A stretch of 64,000 nt of DNA, taken from Metarhizium brunneum. Its lineage: Eukaryota > Ascomycota > Sordariomycetes > Hypocreales > Clavicipitaceae. Below, piece after piece: positions 59,501-64,000 of the stretch (its first letter is position 1; each line of letters starts with the position of its first letter). The stretch lies in NCBI RefSeq assembly GCF_013426205.1, contig NC_089425.1, forward strand, positions 2,108,001 through 2,172,000, given 5' to 3'. The position numbers and the translations under genes were made by a program. Below the pieces are notes generated by a model. The model searched no databases. It saw only the letters and a list, made by a program, of their open reading frames with translations, and had not been told where the DNA came from.

Positions 59501-59791
59501 AGAGAGCTCCGAACTCATTTGGCGTCTTTGAGCCTGGTTTGGACGCCTTTTTCCTGGTCTGGGAGACTGTGCATTATTTTGTGTGCCTAAATTCGTCGAA
59601 AGATTCGCAAATTGTTCAGACGGAGGGCGAGAGTGGGAGTGGGAAGGTATGCAGGATGTCTTTCCGGATGTGAGGCTCAACGCCTGAGGTTTGGGATCCG
59701 AGCTAGTACTTGGAGACACCTGATTGACAAGTATTAGCCCACGAAGACGATCCTCAAGTCCTGGTGGTCGTTCATCTCGATTAGCTTGCAT
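56585..59791 (-). CDS. Cid1-type terminal nucleotidyltransferase with large insertion in catalytic core
   Basis: Non-canonical poly(A)/poly(U) polymerase family (PAP/25A-associated), adding nucleotides to RNA 3' ends. Single exon, 1068 residues. The first 195 residues are Gln/Ser/Pro-rich. The nucleotidyltransferase motif FGSLSSGFATKASDMDLGLF near 280-297 supplies two Asp; the third candidate is in VQCDINFSAHLAL near 750, about 450 residues later, compared with roughly 60 in compact members. Then MVLFVKRWAKVRGIN and LGSYGYVLMVLHYLV as in the family. The insert is partly acidic and partly well-folded-looking (LKEVALRYIAG). No zinc finger seen. Confidence 0.83.
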   Translation of the reverse strand: MQANRDERPPGLEDRLRGLILVNQVSPSTSSDPKPQALSLTSGKTSCIPSHSHSRPPSEQFANLSTNLGTQNNAQSPRPGKRRPNQAQRRQMSSELSVALVSQWQSLNQTPAMPDASYSSRVFRPLGIDRDTYNSYANNDIRQQGIRPEPRPRIAEANNCTISQFSGSPDFCGPQIERSQTSSWRQQSFPPQSPNYVQTHHHASHRQYFDQEDVAAQTALLDRLCHEVVRSSEIERDEIAQKETFRQRVERICQTTISDFEQNTMGSHYFPSSSVELKCFGSLSSGFATKASDMDLGLFSPFSSMQPDVAGSMIPRMLEKAFLDAGLGARLLSRTRVPIIKLCENPPEELRHALLLERLKWEHGTGDADASEDPEEYEPDSKANENAGNLTTGSHGTESAPPVEFGSPARDNGGGDERFQLKQNAQSSLRMHYALAKRVLRRAGGRDVTASNYHEFSDMEWVTLKKVCQAFVHGLCNPELRCRLESCPSLSFGTSWSATGYRSLAGICDQAEGEQICLVWENWSSKTLICDSDAQSMEAMSTWRDIQQRTDFGANPLAYNRDLHFAFERMKRLPLVQLCRLKQDVHESPAPYHSRARVIADSLVKMDMNTSDLALKEVALRYIAGINDDKIRGEMMSLSNQSQQPMDLEELGQKHKCLDLAYKLEMATDNNFYDERLTGVIKDYIKILRTPLVKVTGDQQIARFIIPVTQVTLPLLSSIRLLRDPHKLADKQSRNKYRDALEFPSGGVGVQCDINFSAHLALQNTLLLRCYSLTDSRVRPMVLFVKRWAKVRGINSGYRGTLGSYGYVLMVLHYLVNIAKPFVCPNLQQLTPPMATLSSPSSSPNVPTCQGYNVEFWRNENEIMHLASGHQLNQNTESIGQLLRGFFEYYAQNGPLSRGFGKGFCWRRDVISIRTFGGLVTKQEKGWTGAKTVYECQIPTGDAMKYCGEELLSPKTACSDSAGPKTTHPSVTNRKHGQVREVRHRYLLAIEDPFELDHNVARTVTHSGIVSIRDEFRRAWRLIKTAGCEGWSENLLEDATEATDDHQSFMRLLEDIHGPQDQWMQAQF

Positions 59792-61654
59792 GGCGATGGC
59801 TGTAGTTATTCATATAATGGCGTTTAGCTGAGTCTCTATGCAATTAAGTGGCGCCACTTCGGCTCGGGAACCTATACTGCTGACGTGTAAGCGACTGCAA
59901 TCGCGAGAGAAATGAAAATAATGTTCGCTCGGACCATCTTACAGGAGAAGAATCCCATGTAAGGGCGGCCGCAGTTCAAGAATTGCCGAGTGATGACGGG
60001 TCAGCTGGACGTCTGGTTGGAAATGCGCAAGAGAAGCACCAGTAATAAGATTGTGTTGAAGAACGCAACTTATTCGAAGTGTAAATCAGAGATAGATTTG
60101 AGATGGGAAGTCAATCATCGCCTATTCGTTGCCAAAACTGATAACCTTGCTGCGGTACATTTAGGCAATTTCAGGTCAGGACTCAAACAGATCTCGCCCG
60201 ACGCTGAGTGTTGCAGTCGGTTCGGAAAGGTATTTATTTCTCTTGGCAAGACGAGTGGGGGGCCGTAGGTTGGAAAACAGTTACCAAGTGGTCATTCCTT
60301 GATGTATGTACAGTTATGATCAATTCAATGTGGGATGTTGACAAGAGCAGGGAGAGAAAATCAATTGAATACCAAGATGCAGCAAGTGAAGTAGGCGGCA
60401 AGTTCAGCCAGGCAAGCTCTATTCTAGTTAGAGACTAGCGGCGCAAGGCGGGCTTCGGTACGCCTGGCCTGATCCACACCAGGCCGCTGCTAGGGGAGCG
60501 ACGAGCAAACTGATTTGCACCAGACTCAGTCGTAGCTGCCCAGCCGTGTCGTCGGGCTCCAAAATAGGTACACATGTGCTTGTTGACCCAACGGGCCACT
60601 TCGGGTTTCATATATTCCTATTATCTGTATATTTAGGAAACTGGGGCGCTTCTGAAGCAGTTATAATGTGATTTCCAGCTTGCCTAAATGTCTTTGCACA
60701 TATAGTACCTCTACTACGCGCGTGGGCCCTGGTTCTAGCAACAGCATAACTATTATAAGAAAAGCCTTAAATTATTATTATTTAATAAAAGCCTGATATA
60801 TTGAATAAGAACTTTAATAAGTTATCTTACAATAACTAATAAACTAGGAGACCATCACTGGCACCAGGGGCCGCGCGCGTAGGTGCATGTACCTAGGTAT
60901 AAGTATCTACCTAGGTAGGTATCTACTAGGCACTAAGCCCTGTAGGTTCATATAGTAGTACTAACTTCCCATGGGTCATCTGGACCCACCGTCACCAGAT
61001 CTAACTATTGGCTATTCCTGAGGCAGCAGCCCAAGTCGCGCCTGGTAGGCTCCGTGTTTCTTCCGATGCTTTCGACGGCGCAAGTGGGACCTATCGAGAC
61101 ACCGATTTCAAATTTACCCTCATTGTTGTCCTCACTTCGCAATTCCACCCCAGGCTGTGCCCAAAAACATTCTTAACCCTGCCTGGAAATTGCACAGGCA
61201 CGGCTACAACCGCCTCACCGTGAATCTCAACTAAGTTGTGTCGCAGCCAGCGCCACCTCATCAGCGCCTCGACGACAGACTTCTCGATCAATCAGACAGC
61301 CTATCACAGTCATTATTTGTTAATATCCGTCGCCAAATCACAGCTCCTGGCAGAGTGCTCCAGGACAAACGGGTGGCTTGTATAATTTCGGAAGCAAACG
61401 CTACTCGGCAGCCTTGATCCCCGTAGGATATCGCCATTTGCCGACCGCGACTCGACAACACAAACCTGGCCACAAACGAGCATATATTTAGAACACGACA
61501 TTTCTCTGGTAATAATTTCCTTCGCTATCTTAGTGGCCTAGTCTACCATCGGAACACTCGTGACATCGGTCACGAGGAGCTTACACGCGGTAGCAGTGTC
61601 TGTTGAAGTCAATGCTGCAATACATCGATTCTTTGTCCACGTATACTATTCATA
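59792..61654. other. Divergent region Cid1-like to TFG1 with degenerate repeats
   Basis: About 1.9 kb. Contains a short GC-rich inverted repeat (GCCTGG 60462-60467 with CCAGGC 60479-60484), the AT-rich repeat copy at 60721-60990, and the TFG1 leader with an overlapping upstream ATG at 61612. The small ORFs around 60000-60440 are not recognisable proteins. Confidence 0.5.
60721..60990. repeat. Degenerate AT-rich repeat, copy 2, with CCTAGGTA array
   Basis: 60796-60838 (minus) pairs with 31162-31204, and 60867-60883 pairs with 31666-31682. The block then continues into TACCTAGGTATAAGTATC and CTACCTAGGTAGGTATC at about 60890-60935 and a CCATGGGTCATCTGGACCC stretch. The same order of elements occurs upstream of the Asi-type gene. 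Confidence 0.6.
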
Positions 61655-63832
61655 ATGGCAGGACAACCTTCTATGGATCAGAATGGAGCTCATCGCAAAC
61701 AAAAGCCGAACCCTCTGCGCCCCATGAGAAAGCGACCGAGACCAGCCAACCCTCTTGTTGCACCCTCCAGAAAAATTCCATCAAAACCTTCCGTGAAGGC
61801 AAATTCAGGGACTCTGCAACAGACGAGCCTTAACGGTTCCAAGCCGAATAACGATGATCAGAGGAAACAGTATGGTGGCTGGTCCGAACCCCCTCCTCAG
61901 CATCAATATAGTGATATCCCTATAATGACGACCAAAAAGTCCTTGTTGGAAGGTCTTCGCTACCACCTCATGAAATTCTCTCAGGCTCGTGTTTCCGACC
62001 CTCCCATCGACCCTACAGATCAGGACGAATTTGCTCGCCCAGTTACGTTGCACAGACGAGACGCTCGACAGCCTCCTCCCGGAAGAGCCACCAAGGTAGA
62101 GGAACCGGAGCCACCTCAAGTCGGAGAGCAGGAGGCGGAGAGGCTGGCACAGGCTAAAGCCGAACGAGAGGCCCAACGGGCAATTGACCTTGCAAAGATT
62201 GCACCGGTCGCCAAAGACAACAACCCTAAACGACCCAAGAAACAGAAGGAGGAAAAAACCATGTTTAACAGGGCTCCGAAATCCGAGGCAGCCAAGAAGG
62301 AATCAGATCTTCGGTATGAAGAAGCTTTGCCTTGGCATCTCGAAGATGCAGATGGAAAGAACGTGTGGGTAGGAAGCTATGTTGCTGCCCTGTCTGAAGC
62401 AAATGTTGCTTTCATGATTGATAAATCTGTCTTTCGCATGGTGCCTTTGGAAAAGTGGTATAGATTTGGTGCGAAACCACCATTCCAGCCCTTTACCATT
62501 GATCAGGCGGAAGCTTTTATGAACAGAAAGGTCGATGTTGGTAGATGGATAATGAAGGACGAGGAGAAGAAGGCGGGGCAGAGTGATCTTGAGGCAACGA
62601 GAAAACTCCTTTATGGTCGTGGCCAGATGATTAAGACCGAGAGTGACACCTTTAAAGCTGCCTCACGATCAGAGAAACTTGACCATGACGAACTGGATGT
62701 ATCCGGAGATGAATTTCAAGATGATGATGAGACCCCGTATTTTGAGCGTATGGAGGACGATGACACCAAGGAATCAAAAGACAGGATACGTCGAGAGCAG
62801 CTAGGAGCAAACCTGTTCGGCGAGGGCGACGAGCAGGGAGTCGACAAAGAACTCCAGGAACAATTGCGAGAAGAACTTGAGCGACAAAAATATGGCAAGA
62901 GCACCAAGAAGGCTCTGATTAAGCGAGATCGAGAGGATATCTATGAAAGCGACGACTCCGAGGAAAACCCCTGGAGTAGTTCGGTATGCTTGTGTCTCTA
63001 TTGCCAGTATGCCGTCAAACCGAACTAACATCGAGCTGTAGTCTGACGAAGGATCAAGCGGTGACGACGAACAGGAAGAAGGAGAAGAAGAAAATAAGGA
63101 TGATGACAAGAAGGATGCAGATAAAGAAACACAAGGTGATGGGAAGGACAAGACCAAGGGGACGGGCTCTAAGGGATCTATGACACCACAAGGGAAACAG
63201 AAACCTGGGGAGTTGGCCAAAAAGACCAAGTCCTTGAAGCGAGCTGGATCTCCAGCATTATCTGAGTCGAGTGGAAACGAGTCATCGCGCAAGAAGATGA
63301 AGAAATCTTCTATGATAGGCAACGGAAGCCGAGCCGGCACTCCTGCATCGCAGCCAAACGTGGCCCGGCGAAGCAAAGCTGGACATGGCTCTGGTAGCGA
63401 TGCAGAAGCAACCACTGCAGAAATGTCCGACAGTGCTGTTGCTCCCAGGAAAGGAGTGAACATGGTTGGTGGCAGTGGGAGGGGGACGCCGGTCGCATCA
63501 AGGGCCAGCAGCCCAAATCCAGCAACGGGCGGTACGTTTTCCCGGATGAATCTAAATTGTTGTCTGCTCAGGCAGTCTTCCTTGCAATTCTTTAGTGCCC
63601 ACTAATCTCACCCATTTTAGATATGTCACCGACTATACAGACTTCTGGAATTGAGTCGTGGGAGATATTAGATAAGATACCGGCCGATGGTATTGCGATT
63701 ACTGATCTGATAAAACAGTTCCATGGCAGGGTTGGCGACCGTCCAGGCCAAATGCCCAGAGGAGACTGGATAAAATTGGTAAAACGGCTCTGCGACTACG
63801 GGTCGGATAGGCGGCTTAGACGTCGAAGATAG
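61655..63832 (+). CDS. TFG1: Transcription initiation factor IIF subunit alpha (Rap74)
   Basis: Large subunit of TFIIF, which binds RNA polymerase II and stabilises the preinitiation complex. Exons 61655-62983, 63042-63531 and 63621-63832 give 676 residues. The N-terminal dimerisation region shows LRYHLMKFSQARV, LPWHLEDADGKNVWVGSY, FMIDKSVFRMVPLEKWYRFG and FQPFTIDQAE. A long charged, Ser-rich middle (EEGEEENKDDDKKD, then basic) follows. The C-terminal winged helix includes IAITDLIKQFHGRVGDRP and WIKLVKRLC. Introns are 58 and 89 bp. An out-of-frame ATG at 61612 overlaps the start. Confidence 0.94.
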
Positions 63833-64000
63833 ACTCTTTTGCTGTGATGATTCTGGTGCCCGGCAGGGCCTAAACGACAACTTATTGGCGTTGAGATAAA
63901 AGATTGACGGGGGTATTTTGTAGTATATATATAAATTATTCATCCATTTGCCACGAATAATCTAGACCCTTGATTCTGTCCCGCCGGTTTATGGCGTTGA
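63833..64000. other. 3' flank of TFG1 to window edge
   Basis: Presumed TFG1 3' UTR with an AT tract (TATATATATAAATTATTC) near 63923-63940. No further feature. Confidence 0.3.

Noticed and set aside
60430..60560. GC-rich hairpin region considered as a tRNA or other structured RNA
   Set aside because: Only a 6-bp stem (60462-60467 with 60479-60484); no tRNA A/B boxes or cloverleaf could be built.

Overview
The window reads as nuclear DNA of a filamentous ascomycete (Pezizomycotina, probably a Sordariomycete and perhaps Hypocreales). The grounds are short 43-165 bp introns with GTAAGT-like donors and CTAAC/CTGAC-like branch points, gene spacing of about 3 kb, close protein resemblance to fungal housekeeping families, and many intergenic runs of the palindrome CCTAGGTA/TACCTAGG, which I associate with that group. 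The species call is inference. Exon models were spliced by hand. All but one close in frame from start to stop; the exception is the gene cut by the left edge.

Layout. 1-2.1 kb: 3'-truncated adenylate-forming enzyme (-). 3.7-8.7 kb: U1A/U2B''-type spliceosomal protein (+), V-ATPase subunit D (-, with an 11-nt micro-exon), SYF1 splicing factor (+). 10.2-17.7 kb: CCA-adding enzyme (+), Tti2-like protein (+), FIG4 phosphoinositide phosphatase (-). 18.6-26.6 kb: Gea/GBF1 Arf-GEF (-) and ANP1-type mannan polymerase subunit (-). 29.1-38.8 kb: exosome MTR3 (+), Asi-type membrane RING protein (+), SEN34 (-), ELP4 (-), RPB8 (+). 39-48.9 kb: Nudix/DUF4743 hydrolase (-), Hikeshi/OPI10 (+), YND1 apyrase (-), HEI10-like meiotic RING protein (-), NEDD8 E1 subunit ULA1 (-). 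49.7-63.8 kb: short-chain dehydrogenase (+), Prs1/Prs5-type PRPP synthetase subunit (-), Asteroid/XPG-like protein (+), Cid1-type nucleotidyltransferase (-), TFIIF alpha (+).

Nearly everything is conserved core machinery: RNA metabolism (U1A, SYF1, CCA1, MTR3, SEN34, ELP4, RPB8, TFG1, Cid1-like), endomembrane and Golgi function (VMA8, FIG4, GEA, ANP1, YND1) and ubiquitin-like pathways (ASI, HEI10, ULA1). Neighbours do not form a metabolic cluster. The left-edge enzyme could belong to a secondary-metabolism locus, but only part of it is visible.

I found no convincing wholly new system. The most unusual signals are a degenerate repeat module, with RIP-like transitions, shared by the upstream regions of the Asi-type gene and the TFIIF gene; the CCTAGGTA arrays, seen only between genes; the VMA8 micro-exon; a very large insertion inside the Cid1-like catalytic core; and a PRPP synthetase subunit with an altered PRPP loop and a large insert.
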